Positions 1-12,429 of a DNA stretch of 64,000 nt are shown piece by piece (the stretch's first letter is position 1; each line of letters begins with the position of its first letter). The translations under genes were made by a program, and so were the position numbers. The notes under the pieces are model-generated. The model had not been told where the DNA came from. It saw only the letters and a program-made list of their open reading frames with translations, and searched no databases. This stretch comes from Pseudeuparius sepicola (Eukaryota; Arthropoda; Insecta; Coleoptera; Anthribidae), in NCBI GenBank assembly GCA_963920635.1, contig OY987298.1, positions 54,105,949 to 54,169,948 of the forward strand, written 5' to 3'.

Positions 1-46
1 CATAGTTAAATCATGCTCAGAGAGTAAGTTGATTGTAATATTTATA

Positions 47-690
47 TTACTGGCAAAGGTGGTGCTTGTCTTTTATGTTTCGAATAATATTGGCTGTGAA
101 CCACCTAGGGAATTTGCGTTTATGGTTCTTGGCTAGAGAGACAAACTTTTGAAACAATGAGAAGAAAATATAGAACAGTTCAACGGCTTCGTCAACGGAG
201 GAACACTTGTCAAGTGAAGACAAATCAGCTACAAGTAAAGATGAATTGAGCAAATTAAAGCTTTTCTAAAACTGTATTTCACCTGAGAAATTATTGACGA
301 TTTGATTGACTTTCATAACTGCAAGAAAATGCAATGACATGCGAATGGTGGTGTGTGGCATTATTAGTAGAAGAGGTACTGAGTCTACTTCTGCACATTG
401 AAAGTTTGAGATCCAACAACCTGTTATTTTCATTAAACACTGAATTGTGTTGTGAGAGATCAGCGAAATGCAAGAATTTGTTAAACAATTCAACTTTAAC
501 ATCAGGCAGGTCACCATTACTAACAAATTGCTGAAATTTGGTACATTAAAATCACCTAATATGAGAATTTTTATATTAGCCAGAAATAATTCAAAACGAC
601 TAACCAATGCCTCACATTCAGCTTTAGACACCTTTAAATAGAGCTTACAGCCAACTATATGGACTATTGGAATTTGCACGAGAAAGTGAT
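47..690 (-). pseudogene. LINE ORF2: endonuclease C-terminus and linker
   Basis: The motif ILILGDFNVPNF (near 540-580) is the metal-binding GDFN block of the exonuclease-endonuclease-phosphatase nuclease of LINEs. After a frameshift the frame continues ...FADLSQHN...NNRLLDL, the next conserved block, and at 47-253 comes KFPRWFTANIIRNIKDK, the linker before the reverse transcriptase. At least two frameshifts make this a relic. Confidence 0.6.
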
Positions 691-696
691 GGAGAT

Positions 697-740
697 CCAG
701 TGGCGGCTTGTCCATAGGGGCTCTGGGGCTAGAGCCTCCC
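697..740 (+). repeat. hAT-like terminal motif CAGTGGCGGCTTG
   Basis: CAGTGGCGGCTTGTCC followed by a G/C-rich tract resembles the outer end of hAT transposons and interrupts the LINE endonuclease frame. I could not find the opposite end, so this may be a solo end of a small element. A run of ten C follows. Confidence 0.3.
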
Positions 741-1029
741 CCCCCCCCCAGTAGAAAATGAGAAAAAATAACACCCGCAACCAATAATGTATACAGTGAC
801 AATTTAACTAGACACCCCACAGGAATATATGTGGTGCTGCCGTCCACCAGACGCATCGCCAACGAACTGCTTGACATCCCAACCAAGGACGGCACGTTAT
901 AAGAATTATTTGAATTATGCAGTTTTGTATTGCTTACATTTATTACATAAAAATAAGAAGTGAGTTTTTTTGATTCATTTAATTTAATTTTTTGGTTCAT
1001 TTAATGGCAATTAATTATGTTTGTAATAT

Positions 1030-1615
1030 TGCCTTGGAGTTCGGTCTAAGCTACAGGTAAGCTGCTTGTAATTTAAACATTTTTTGATGTTCCTTGCTTC
1101 CAGAATTACAGCTGTAACTTCATCCATATTAAATAGAATGACTCTGAGCGGTCTCATTTTGTTTCTTGTTATTACAAGGCGAACATGATTGGTTTGTGGA
1201 CAAAAATCAGGTTTTTACGAATGATATCTTCTGTGGCCTCAGTAGGTTCAGAACAACTAAAAATCAGTAGATTATTTTGTAATTTTTGGTGTTTGTTAAG
1301 CCCCTGCAGTTTCACATTAATGTCAAACCTTGAATTGTGTTGATCTTCGTGGCTGCTCTGTTGTAAATTAGATACATGTAGCTTAAATATATCGATTTCT
1401 GAATTAAGCTCATCCCTTACCTTCAAGTGGTCCTCGTACTTGCTCCCTATTGGGAACTTTGAGTTCTTTTTCATAGTATTCAAACAGGCTGTTGTTCAAA
1501 TTACTGCATTGTTTATGAGACCAACAGTTACATTTAGTGCATAAAATTGTGTGTAAGAGTTCGCTCTAATAGTTTTGTTGCAAACATTGCAGTTGCTATC
1601 CATTTTGTTAGGCAT
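1030..1615 (-). pseudogene. LINE ORF1: PHD-like zinc finger plus RRM-like domain
   Basis: The frame opens MPNKMDSNCNVCNKTI and, after a one-base shift, continues LCTKCNCWSHKQCSNL. This is the Cys-x2-Cys...Cys-x2-Cys...His-x2-Cys spacing of a PHD-like finger seen in some insect LINE ORF1 proteins. A coiled, charged stretch follows (around 1483-1300), then NLLIFSCSEP, RPLRVILFNMDEV and SLDRTPRQYY, which match the RRM and C-terminal domain of LINE ORF1. It acts as an RNA chaperone in the parent element. This copy is broken. Confidence 0.6.
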
Positions 1616-1707
1616 TGTAGGTTGTGAATGCCCTTTTCTTTGCTCAAGTGAATACGCCTGGTTTCAACTGTGGTTACTCTGTTGCCCCTCTTCTTTCATC
1701 AACGAAG

Positions 1708-1815
1708 ATAGATCTCAGAGAAATAACCAAGGATAGAGGGAGCAAAAGCATCAAAATGCACACATTTGTAGTCAACCAACATCTTATGCAAATTTACCAA
1801 AATAAACATACATTT
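1708..1815 (-). repeat. Dispersed repeat shared with 6037-6150, inverted
   Basis: About 105 bases match the reverse complement of 6037-6150. Read on the minus strand both copies stay open and give similar peptides with the shared words LVNLHKMLV and PSILGYFSE. A third fragment (5570-5600) shares only the CAGAGAAATAACCAAGGATAG portion. It may be the first intron of the THAP-like gene at 5988; otherwise unidentified. Confidence 0.45.
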
Positions 1816-1889
1816 CCGTCCGAACGTGCAGTATTTTATCCTAATAGGGAACTTGACGATTTTTCAAAACTATTTTTAAACTATACCTA

Positions 1890-3240
1890 AGTGATAGTGA
1901 AATACAAAAAACGCATTAAAACATTTTTTTTAGTTACTGTTACTGAGATATAAATTTTCTAATTTCAATTCCTGTAAAACAACCGGTGACGTCACTTATA
2001 TGGATATCGAGTAGATTTGGCAACATTGTAAATTTATTTTTATATCTATGATTTTAAAATCCTTTTATTTAATGGGACTGGCCGAATCCTTCTCGGTTTC
2101 CTTCCACAAAATGAAGAAGAAGAGCTGAACTTATAACCGTCGATGGAGGAAGGATCCTCAATCAACGTTATAACCTGAAAAGTTGTTTTCTGGTTATAAC
2201 CTATAAATTCAGAAAAATACCTAAATTATTTGTTTTAACTCCCCCCAGCCCAAGCCTTATGTTTTTATTATAGTCTCCTTATTATTCATTATACTACCTG
2301 CTGGATTATAATTATAAACATATTGTTTGTCAAAATATTTAGTTGTGTTGTCTTCTCAGTGTTGTGTACTTTTAACTGGAGTTCTACTTGCCTAAAAGAG
2401 ACTGCGAAATGTATTATTATTGGCATTGGTGGTAAAATCGTGTGAGAATACGTCTTTAATTTAAATTCAAATTAAACATTTATACAAGTTCTATACAGAC
2501 TCGCCACAGAAAAACAAAATTGTTAAAAGCTATAAAACGTAAAAATAATTTTTCCACTAAAACTCATATTTGTATGTGAAGATCATTTTTATGTAAGTCA
2601 TAGCCAGGTGATATTTTATTGGTTTGCGTTTATATAATGCTTTTTAGCTAAAAGAAGACATGGAAAAAAATATATAATAGTTCTTATATAAATTATTTAT
2701 TAGGAAAATTAGAGTGGTTTCTCTGATCATATTGATACGAATGATATGTATGATTCAACTTTACAAGACATCTTAAATAACTGTAGTGCATTTAAATTTG
2801 CACGTAAAAGTCACGAATCATGTGTTGGCATTTTAGTTTCATAATAATTACATATTGTTAAGAATGCGATTTTATTCTAAGCAACGACATATACACCTTG
2901 CGAAAGAGAGCAGAGAAAAGAAAAAACTGTCTAGGTAAATTATGTTAAAAATAAACATTGATTTGTAACAACTGCACTATTTACTTCATGCCTAGATATG
3001 CCTTAAGTTCAAATTACTTCAATATACAGTAAAATACCTGAATTGGCCACCTTTATTTATAATTTGAGCACTTTTCGTTACCTATAATCTATAATTATTA
3101 TACAATTATTATTATCATTACACTGCCCACGCCTGTAAATATCGCTCGAACGCTCGGCCTAGTTCTCCCACTCCCGGCCATCAATAACATTTCATTTTCG
3201 TCGCCTGACGACCACATGGAGTGGATAATGGATACACTTG
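1890..3240. other. No gene recognised; short repeat traces
   Basis: This is AT-rich DNA without a supported gene. Two small items: a 9-bp inverted repeat GTTATAACC/GGTTATAAC near 2167-2205, and TGACGTCACTTATAT with nearby TTTGGCAACAT at 1987-2025, which recurs inverted at about 3880-3930. Confidence 0.4.
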
Positions 3241-3242
3241 TC

Positions 3243-3723
3243 TCATTCACTTTGGCTATGCCTATGCAGCCACGTTAAAAATGCCACGGAATGTATGCAA
3301 CCTCCTTGGGACGCTGCGCAGTCTAGACATTGTGCTTGAATGATCTTCTCGGCCACTTCATCTATTTCACAAACTACTGCATAATTTTTGGAACGAACCT
3401 TGTGTTCTGGGCATATTTTGGTTTTTACAGTATACTTTCCCGAGTGTCTCTTTAAGTGCACATAACCAACAGCTGAATCATCATATCTCTTGCCGCACTG
3501 AAAGAAATATTATATATTAGGTACTTAATTAATCAACAATATTGTTCTTTACCTTACCTCTGTGTCTTAACTCCACGAATTTCTGCTGAGTTATAGAGCT
3601 TGCTATTTGTAAAATAATATGCCACAATGAAGACATCAAGCTTTGGCAAATTATTTGATTATAAGCTTTCACAAAATTTGCTTCCATTGTTGTATCACGT
3701 TCAAAATACGACAACAACACTTC
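3243..3723 (-). pseudogene. SWIM-zinc-finger/YqaJ-type multicopy gene, two exons
   Basis: The exon at 3243-3497 encodes DDSAVGYVHLKRHSGKYTVK...CPEHKVRSKNYAVVCEID...AQCLDCAASQGGCIHSVAFL and TWLHRHSQSE then stop. The C-x-D-C...GGC-x-H pattern is a SWIM-like zinc finger preceding a YqaJ-type nuclease in a repetitive invertebrate family (assignment from memory of the family). An upstream exon at 3553-3723 (EVLLSYFERDTTMEANFVKA...) joins it in frame across a 55-bp GT/AG intron. The family continues with ...RRSEEPS and a nuclease domain; here a stop follows directly and no YqaJ core is visible, so it is truncated. I see no further upstream exon with confidence. Confidence 0.6.
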
Positions 3724-4560
3724 CTATAACGGGCATTAGTATAAGATATTTGATTGAACACTGAATTTCCAAATGCAAATAATCATCTATCAGCATCCAC
3801 TAATAAGGTTATGATTACAGTTTGAGGCCTGAGCCTGACACTGACAGCTGCTATTCCATAAAACACAAGGTATTTCAGCCAAAACCCCATGTTGCCAAAT
3901 TTACCATGTTTAGATATAAGTGACGTCAGAGCTTTGTTTAAGCGTGCATTCAAAAAGCCATTTTCAGAATGAGTTTGCCAAAAAGGAAACAATTATTTTG
4001 CAGTTTTTATTTGAGGAATGTTATCCTGCATACAAAAACTTTTCATTAAATATAAATTGAACAAGAAGCAAAATTTGTGCAAGTACCCTATTCCATATAA
4101 GAGTGATAATTTGTATTGCACTATTCAATATTGCCAAAAACAAAAAAAACTCGCATATAGACCATCAGTGACAGATTTAGGTGCCCCATTTTCGCATAAA
4201 AGCCTTGAAGAGGGTCGAAAAGTACATCGATGTTGAGTAGAATGAAGGAAAATTTACGAGTGGCCCCTGGTGATAACATGGAAAATGCGATTTTCCTTAA
4301 CAGAAATAAAAGGTGGCTGTTGTCCATATTTTCACGCAAGCCGTGCTGCCGTGTTGCAGTTGACTAAATCGTTGAAATAAGGGCCATACATACAAAGGGA
4401 AAATCGAGATTTTGGATGATTTTGCCACACAAGCCCAAAATGGACATCAACACTAGCCTGAAAACATAAAAAAAACATATTATACATAATTAACATATTA
4501 TGTATATTATATACAACGATATATATAGGGAATGTTCCATTTTCTGCGTCACATTATATC

Positions 4561-5799
4561 TACTATAATTATAGTGCGATTTAGTTTTAGTTTAAAATTG
4601 TCACGTACAAGGAACTAATAGCTACATTTGTTAATTTAGTGTCTTTGGGAGGTATTTCTTCATTTAATCCCAATATTGAACTCGTCTATTCTGAAAATGA
4701 AATGCTGTAAACAATGGAGAATGTGGCATCACTCAAAAGATGTTCTCGAATATTTCGCCGCGAAATATTCGCTGCCACCGCAAAAGTTTTGCGTTGGTCT
4801 GGGGGATCCTTTTTAAGGACAGTTTCATGGCGAAATTCTCTGTGAATCTCGGGACCCCAGACTGACACGCCAGTGCGTTCATGGCTATTTACTGCCGTGT
4901 GTAATGATATGGCGTGAATATTTCGCCGCAAATGTTTCACATTGGTCTGGAGGATCCTTCAAATAGGTAAACGGTGTTTCAAATTTGTAGGTTATTTTTC
5001 TGATGAAATTCAACAGAACGTTTTTAAATTCAACGATAATCAGCTTCCACCAAAACAATCGATGATGTAACGCTGATTCATCGCATAAATCAATTGCAAT
5101 TTTTTGTGTTGACTTTAAAAACTTGCCCTAAGTTTGCCACATAATTGTAGTGTTTACAAATCAGTGATGTCAGAAGTGCTTCTAAGCAGGTGGTGGTTAA
5201 TACGTCTTTCTAAAAATTAAATTATCGATTTAATTAAAATTAATCATAATTAAAACTGATTGTCTTTTTGCAGTTTCAAATAATGGAAAGGCATTTTGGA
5301 TGTAAAGCCTTTTTATTCCATGTACATTTTCATTAACGAGAAAACATTATCAAGTACCTTATTGTCTCCCTTTTTGAAGCGAACCTTGTGTATGAGTATC
5401 CACATGGGTGCCGTTACGGCATTTCCCGGTAGGGGGGTGTAGCCAAACTATAGCTCTGTTCAGTTTTCCACCAGATCTAGCGAATCACAATGCAGGAAAG
5501 TAATGCCAGAACTGTTTTCAACCAATTAGATCGCTGAGATCCGGTTCAAAACTGCTGTTGGAACAAACCTCAGAGAAATAACCAAGGATAGATAGAGTAA
5601 GAACAAAAAGTAAAAAAACATCTTTTTGAATGATGCCAAGTACTCCATTGTTTACAGCATTTCATTTCAAAATGGAAGGGTTTAATAATGGGATTAAATG
5701 AAGGCACACCTCCCATAATGCTAAATTAACAAATGTAGATATTAATTTCTTGTATGTAACAATTTTAAACTAAAATTAAATTGCACTGTAATTACAGTA
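4561..5799. mobile_element. 1.24-kb element with ~180-bp inverted repeats
   Basis: Bases 4561-4742 match the reverse complement of 5619-5799 with scattered substitutions. The interior contains two related ~50-bp blocks (4748-4812 and 4916-4962) built on GAATATTTCGCCGCGAAAT and GGTCTGGNGGATCCTT. There is no transposase motif, so it is non-autonomous. I cannot assign a superfamily. Confidence 0.6.
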
Positions 5800-5987
5800 G
5801 CTAATTATCACTTTAATAAAATCGACAACAGATACATCAAACCCCCCAACATGGCAACGCCGCCATTGCCGCCGAGGGCACCGCTTTCGTTACTTGGCGG
5901 TATTTGTGTTGTGTATTTTCGTGTTTTCAATTGTTTCTCTGTTAATTTATAGGCCATTTATTAGTATTTAGTTATATTTTGTATACA

Positions 5988-6063
5988 ATGGGACACAGAA
6001 AGTGTGTGGTGTGTGGCCAAATTGATATTTCTCAGGACAGGGGCCTAATGTTTGTTTACTTTG
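5988..6063 (+). pseudogene. Possible THAP-domain first exon
   Basis: ATG at 5988 opens MGHRKCVVCGQIDISQDRGL then MFVYFG, with the Cys-x2-Cys start and spacing of a THAP zinc finger. A donor-like GTAAAT follows at 6064. The upstream context is GC-richer (5848-5890), possibly a promoter. The second half of the THAP finger is not found downstream, so this is a fragment. Confidence 0.35.
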
Positions 6064-6159
6064 GTAAATTTGCATAAGATGTTGGTTAACTACAAACCTG
6101 TGTATTTTGATGCCGTTGCTCCCTCTATCCTTGGCTATTTCTCTGAGGAACAAACCTTT

Positions 6160-8635
6160 TGTCTTTGGCAGTCACAAATTAAAAAAAAAATGAAACTGGA
6201 ATTCTTGTGGTAAAAAATTGCACCGCAGGGGAAAATTTTTCAAGAATTCAAGGTCAAACACTTTAATTAACAAAACAATTTCAAGAAATTGCAGTCAACT
6301 GATTTGTAACCAAGAATGAAAAACTTAGTAGGTCGAAACTAAAATTATGTCACAAATTAGTTTCAAACCAAGCAGGGCTGATCCCCAGAAGCTCACATTT
6401 CAACTCAATTTTTTTTATTTACACCTTATGTGAACTCAATCCGTGGACACACTGTATAAAAGTGGTCTTGGAATAAATGAGGACCTCAAGTCTGAAATTT
6501 CGGCTCAATACTCAAAAATTATAAACAAAAATTTAAACCCGGAATAGTATGAGTATTTAAAAGCAGTATTTGAAAGCAACTTTTTATTGTGTATTTCTCT
6601 CTAAAATTTTAGGGGTATTTTAGTCGTGTACCATATTCAGACTTTTGTATTTTCTTGCCACCCTGAGGCAAAACCACTCTTATTTATTTATTTTTCAAGC
6701 AAACGTTTTTCTGAATAGATTTCCATAAAAGCCAGAAATGAAAATGTGTTTTGTGTTCTTAACACAATCTGCGGACATACTGTATAATATTACATAAAGT
6801 TATTTATATTAGAGGCCCTTTCAACCCAAAAGAGTACTCTGCTTCACCAAAGTGATACATGTGTAGATCTGTCATGAAACATTCAAGGACCATGTCACAA
6901 GGAGCAATAAGTTTTCATTTTAATAGAAAAGATAGTTCAAAATTACAAATTGCTACAAATTGATTTCGATTTATTGTCACAATTTGGATCGTGCTCTATG
7001 CACAATTTATCACCTGACCTATTGGAGCCCTACCACCGCTGGTTCTATTTTGCAACTTCCCCCACTACCTGTCAAAACTATTCTTCTGTGTATAGACAGG
7101 GTCTATAACAAATAGTTAATTTTGTGGTGCAAGTTAATTAGGTAATAATGGTAATATGCTAAACGAATATAAATAAAGCATTTGTCTGTATTTCAGGTGT
7201 TAGCCTATAACCCAGTATTACCTTCCAAAAAATATAATATTATGATTCAAGATAAATTCTATACAAATTGAGACTTGGTAGCAATCTCTCCAAATGTTTT
7301 TGTAATAATAAAAAATATATATGATAAAAGTTTTCGCATTTCCTATTATTATCTGTTATTATTAAAATTAGTTAGTGTAATTATTGCAGCTATTTCTTGC
7401 ATGGCTTGAATAGTATTATGGGACCATAGACTAGATTACTTCTTTTCTCATATCAAACGGGGTTTCTAGATAAAGATATAAACATTTTACCAAATAAGAT
7501 ATAGTATGTACGTAAAAATTAGTATAAAAGGTCCAAGACGTTATTCTTAAAGAGCATTTTATTGATTACTTGCACCTTTTATTACACTGATCAAATATGT
7601 TACACTGAGTTGGAATTTTTGTTAAGTAAGGAAAAGCTCAGCATTTTTTTACAATGCAGTTTAATATCTCTGTAAGATCTAATTCATAGTACGATGAATC
7701 TGTTTGTATACATGCAGTATCTAAGCTGTACTGTTTTGGTGGTGTAATCATAGTACAAATTTTATTTTTTATCGTGTAGAATAAATATTTTTTATGAAGA
7801 AATTTTTGATTTTTTAATTGTTATATTACCATCTTAAGCAGGAACCTCGTCATTAAGATTTCAATTAAATTATGATGTACATACATATGTTTCATGGATT
7901 CTACAATATTTTAAACTCAAAATACAATTATCAGTTTTCAATGTCCAAGATCCTATAGAAAAAGTTAATCCTCTTGTCTTGAAAAATTATTTGCAAAAAT
8001 TGTAGTCACTAAATTTTAGATTTTTTTAGACATGCTGACTTATAAAAGTTAAATAAATTTTAAAATTTTAATAGAGGAATAATTAAATAATCCCTTAAAA
8101 CCATAGGCACATGCAAAACAGTTGGAAGGTCAAACTAAATTTAAACAAAAAAATGAGTTTGTTTGTATAAGAAAGAAATCTGTGAACATTTCAAATGAAT
8201 ATTAAAAAAAAAACAGGAATTAATAATAATTAATTTCAAAATTAAAATTTAACATCCTGTATTTTCAAGTACCTACAGTGTCTATGCGAAGTGTCCCACC
8301 ACTCCTAAACTTTCTGTGATAGACAAATAGTTTTTTTTATAAAAGTTGTAGGGAATTACATGCAGTTTCCTGGGAGCAAGAAAATTTATACAGGGTGTTT
8401 TGAAAATGCGTGGCACATCGAAGTTGTGTTTTATTAATAGTGCTACCCTAAATATTTTTGCTTGTCCGAATTCCGAGTGTTTTTGTGATATCCAAGGTGT
8501 ATCCTGAGTAAATGGAGAAAATGCAGGAAAGGTTAATGCTTGGGCAAAAATAAGAGGATTTTTCATATTAACCTATATCCTTAAACCCTTTTCCTACCTA
8601 GTTATATCTACCTTTAAAAAATGTTTAAGGTTACT
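6160..8635. other. No gene recognised
   Basis: AT-rich, no open frame with recognisable motifs. A TACAGGGTG repeat end lies at 8392-8400 followed by about 170 bases of unassigned repeat. Confidence 0.4.
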
Positions 8636-8639
8636 GGGT

Positions 8640-8740
8640 ATAACACTGTTAAAATACTTAACTTCAGCACTGATCACAGTCCTTAAGTTACAATGTTTGC
8701 AGATGATGTTAAATTGATGATTAGATTTTTGTTGATATCA
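8640..8740 (+). mobile_element. Small LINE reverse-transcriptase fragment (FADD)
   Basis: ATGTTTGCAGATGATGTT at 8695-8712 can be read FADDVKL, the catalytic RT motif. About 27 bases are identical to the same motif on the minus strand near 9515-9542. Only this short piece is recognisable. Confidence 0.4.
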
Positions 8741-9099
8741 TTCACATAACTGAGACCTCCTTGCAACTAATTTTATGTTTTTTTTTCAAAAAAAATAAAA
8801 AATAGAAATTATATAAAAGTTTTTGAATAATGCATATTTTTGAGTGAAAAAAATTTACCTCATTAAAAAGTTATAACCAAAAAACCAAAATGGGCTGATA
8901 ATTTCACCCCTTCCCCTTTGTAATACTTAGGGAGGATCGAAATGATTTTAGAAAACCTTTTTGTGGGTAGATTAAGCAACCCAAATACAATTTTTAATAT
9001 AGTAGTAAGTAGTAGTGACAAGTCATACAGATAAAAATCACATAATTAAACAATTTAAAATAAAATAAAAATCTAATCGCAAGCATTCCAACCAATAAA

Positions 9100-10270
9100 T
9101 TTCGCAAATTCTAAAGTCTCCAAAAATATATCTTACTCAAAACAGCATTTCAAATATTTCCCTACTGTGTAAAATGCCTGTTGTGCCAACCATTTTCTGG
9201 TTTCTCTTTGAAACTTTTCATTCGATTTTGACAACATTATTGAATGGGGAAGAGCATTATACAGAGCAACACAAATTTGAACAGATATTATCTACCTGGC
9301 TTGCAAATGAGAGATCGGAGCCCAGATATGTACCCAGTAATTTTACAATGGTGATCTCTTTTAACTGATCATTTATCTTACTATATGGTGAACATTTTTG
9401 TAATTTATTATGAGTCTATTTTGTCCACAGCAACATTCCATCTCCCTACATATGATAGCGACTTTTCCTTCCAAGGTCAAAACCGACTCACCACTAACAG
9501 AAATAATTTAACATCATCTGCAAACATTGTAACCTTTCCCAATAAGATATTGTGGCAGATCATTTATGAATAGGAGAAATATTAGGAACCCAATTACTGA
9601 TCATTGTGGAACACCTAATTTTATTTCATATTTTTTAGATTCTATGCATTATAGCGCGAGTCCACGAATTCCGAGATTTGAGAGCCTTTGAAAAATGAAT
9701 TCAAACTTTAAACTATCAAATGCCTGAGACAAATCAAACATCGGACAAATCACAAACATTCCATTATCTATCCCTGAGTGTACAAACTCCATAGATTGTT
9801 TGTGGCTGTTTCAACTAACCTGTTCTTGTGAAAACCATACAGGTATTTTGTTAGTATCTGAAACTGTAAAGCAAAGAATGATAATAAGTTATAAGCACAT
9901 CTCTCTAGGACTTTTGCGATTGTTGAAAGTTGCGATATCTCCAGTGGATTATCCCTCTTGAACAAGGATGCAACTATAAGTAACTTCAGCATGTTTGGAA
10001 ATTCAGCTCTTTGAAAAGACAAGTTCACTAATTGTGTTATGATTGGCATAACCTCATTTGAATCTGTTTTTAATACCCTAGAGGATATTTCATCAAAGCC
10101 TGTGGAGTTTTTATATTTGAAGGATTTTTTGATTTTAGAGATATCGTTTTCATTAAAGTAGGGCACGAAAATTGAGTTTATTGTATTGTGGCCAAGGGTG
10201 CAATTTCTCGCCTCAGTTGAGTTGTATTTTAGGTCGAGAAATAAATAAAAACTACATTTCAACCTCTCTC
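9100..10270 (-). mobile_element. LINE reverse transcriptase fragment (CR1/jockey-like)
   Basis: From 10262 leftwards the frame reads NENDISKIKKSFKYKNSTGF (RT start), then LVNLSFQRAEFPNMLK, IAKVLERCAYN and YGFHKNR. After 9768 it continues MFDLSQAFDSL, a VPQ-stop-SVIG version of VPQGSVLGP, FLLFINDLP and, after a frameshift, FADDVKL. It ends with LLGTYLGSDLSFASQVDN near 9330. RT motifs are in the correct order but at least three stops and one frameshift make it inactive. The upstream endonuclease is absent (5' truncation typical of LINE insertion). Confidence 0.8.
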
Positions 10271-10410
10271 TTTACAAGGGTATAACCTGGTAGGGGAGAG
10301 TTTGGTTAATATGAAAAATCCTTTGAGTTTTGCCTAAGGATTACCATCCTGCATTTTCTCCATGTACTTAGGAAACACTCTCAATATGTAATATATTATC
10401 GAAAGCGATT

Positions 10411-10476
10411 ATTTATGATTTTGCCCACAAACACAAATAAATGATTTATGATTTTGCCCACAAACACAAATAAATG
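10411..10476. repeat. Perfect 33-bp tandem duplication
   Basis: Two identical adjacent 33-bp units, each starting ATTTATGATTTTGCCC. The perfect identity suggests a recent duplication. Confidence 0.9.
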
Positions 10477-10999
10477 ATACTGACATCAGTTGTGAAGATT
10501 TGCAGTACGTTTCAGTTGTCCGTTGGGAAAATCATAACAAATTAGAAATAAATTATTGCGTCACTAGTGACCGCTTTATTGGATAATAAAAAAAATTGGT
10601 TCTTTCCTTTAATTCTTGTAGGGAAATAACATAGCTTGAATTCTGTTAATGTTTATTGAACATACCAGTTCATGATAGTGACACAATCAAAGGTTTGCCT
10701 TTGAAATCATTTCAACAAATTAAAATGACACAACCGCGTAGAAAATAAAAATTGCGATACATCAGTCAACGAAAATAGGTTAATAAATCGCTGCATTATC
10801 ATTATAATAAAGTGGATTTTAAAGTTTTACACAGTTTCTTGGTGTTTTGAGATTCACGTAAAGTGAAATTACGCGGATTTCTTTGATTGTCAAAGTGGTA
10901 TTAGTTAAATAAGTTATAATATCTAAGTATAATTGTGTTATTATAGAAGAATCTTGTAGTGGTTTTTTACATTGGTGTATTACACTTCTTTATCTTAAC

Positions 11000-11560
11000 C
11001 GCGAACCAAAACTTTGGTTTATTTCAATTTTTAAAGCTTCCCTGGAACCCTCGGGTGAGGTTCTGATGCTTCCCGGGCTCCCGAAAAATCGAGAAATAAG
11101 AAAAAACAAGCAATTTCCAATAGTGGTTTCAGAGGATTTTCCGTCGGTTTTGTGGATTCTACAGCCGTCCCGTTTCTCGAAAGCGGTTAATCGTGAATCG
11201 GGAATTTCTCTTAGATATCGGATTTTCGAGGTTCTTTTTGGTATCGGAGGAAAGTACGACACCCAATTAAAAGATTTACCACCTTCTTCGATTTTTAGAA
11301 CGGCTCTATATTCGAGGTTGTCAAAAGACTTTTGCGAAAAAAACCACCAATGTCCGTGGGCAGGGTTATAAGATTTTCCACTATTATTCAGGCAATCTAA
11401 GGCCAATCTAACAGCGCCGAATTTACTGTTTTTTGCACTGTAACTGGCAATGTCATGTAAGGTAATGTCGCGTAATAAGATGTTAGATTTGCCGTCACTT
11501 ACGCTTCTAAGGTTATCGCTGCCTTTCAAACCGTGAGAGAGGGGAGGGGTAATTGCAACG
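11000..11560. repeat. GC-richer dispersed repeat, copy 1 (see 55315-56200)
   Basis: This segment is similar in direct orientation to 55315-55765 plus 56105-56200. A 217-codon minus-strand frame (10990-11643) and a 101-codon plus-strand frame (11066-11371) overlap it. Both frames are also open and similar in copy 2 (minus-strand shared words DGCRI, DGKSS, IRT; plus-strand EDFPS, NRES, LRYRIF). I recognise no protein family. It could be part of an unidentified element or its UTR. Confidence 0.55.
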
Positions 11561-12429
11561 TTGTCAGTAGAACGCCTTTGCGTCCGCACATATTGGAACG
11601 ATTTCAAGGGCTGCCCGTGTACATCAAGCGTGGTTGTACACAAAAATTTTTACTGGCCAAACTTCCATATATATCTAATCGTGTTGTTCGACTTGTTGAA
11701 AGACAACACCACAGGCTATTCAATTAATTATAGTTACGACGGATGAATCTACCTATAATGTACAACTTGTCGTAAAACAAGTTGTATATGTGTCGGCCAT
11801 TTGACAGTTTCTGAAAATGTTCACAAAAATATCCATGCTCACTAACCCTTAGCATGCATGAACATAACGTCAGCAAAGAAGAAAGATCTTGTCTCTTTAG
11901 AACTTTTATCTAAAACTTTTTTAATCATAAAAAAATAGAAGATATAGGAGTGATGGGACACTTGTGTGGACACTGTACATAAATGGAAGATGGCATAAAC
12001 AAAGTCATATTATTTTTAATTATAGTAAAATTTCCACCACAGCAGCTATTGACTAGCTTATATTGAAAATTGTGTCTTAATCTTCATCAAAATGCGTTGC
12101 CTTTTTTCTTCCTTGGGGTGGTAATATAGTTTATTTTTTGTAAATAACTGCATTTATTTTGGCATTTTCGATTTGATTCAGGGAATTCACTTGAAATTGT
12201 CCACTATTTCAACCCACTATTCAATAAAAATGCTTTATAGCATATACAGGATTTGATTACAATTGGATAGAAATATTACTGGATATTCCGCAACATTTGT
12301 ATGCCCTGGCACCTTGCACGTAGAGCCTAACATCAAAGGGTGAATATTCCTTAAATTACCATAAATGAAAATTGTGATAAGTGATTTGCAAGAAGAAATG
12401 CATTCCAAAGAAGAAAAATTGTGTAGTGG

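Larger units (their letters stand above)
1..1640 (-). mobile_element. CR1/jockey-like LINE, 5' part, degenerate, runs off left edge
   Basis: Reading right to left there are two reading frames: ORF1 (about 1615 to 1030) with a zinc finger and an RNA-binding C-terminal domain, then ORF2 endonuclease pieces and the linker towards reverse transcriptase (to base 47). Both carry frameshifts. The element's 5' end lies near 1640 and the reverse transcriptase is beyond base 1. Assignment rests on the motifs in the next two entries. Confidence 0.7.

Noticed and set aside
9174..9573. Two plus-strand frames
   Set aside because: They are antisense to the LINE reverse transcriptase relic at 9100-10270.
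10411..10476. CRISPR-like repeats
   Set aside because: A simple 33-bp tandem duplication without spacers; no cas genes and the DNA is eukaryotic.
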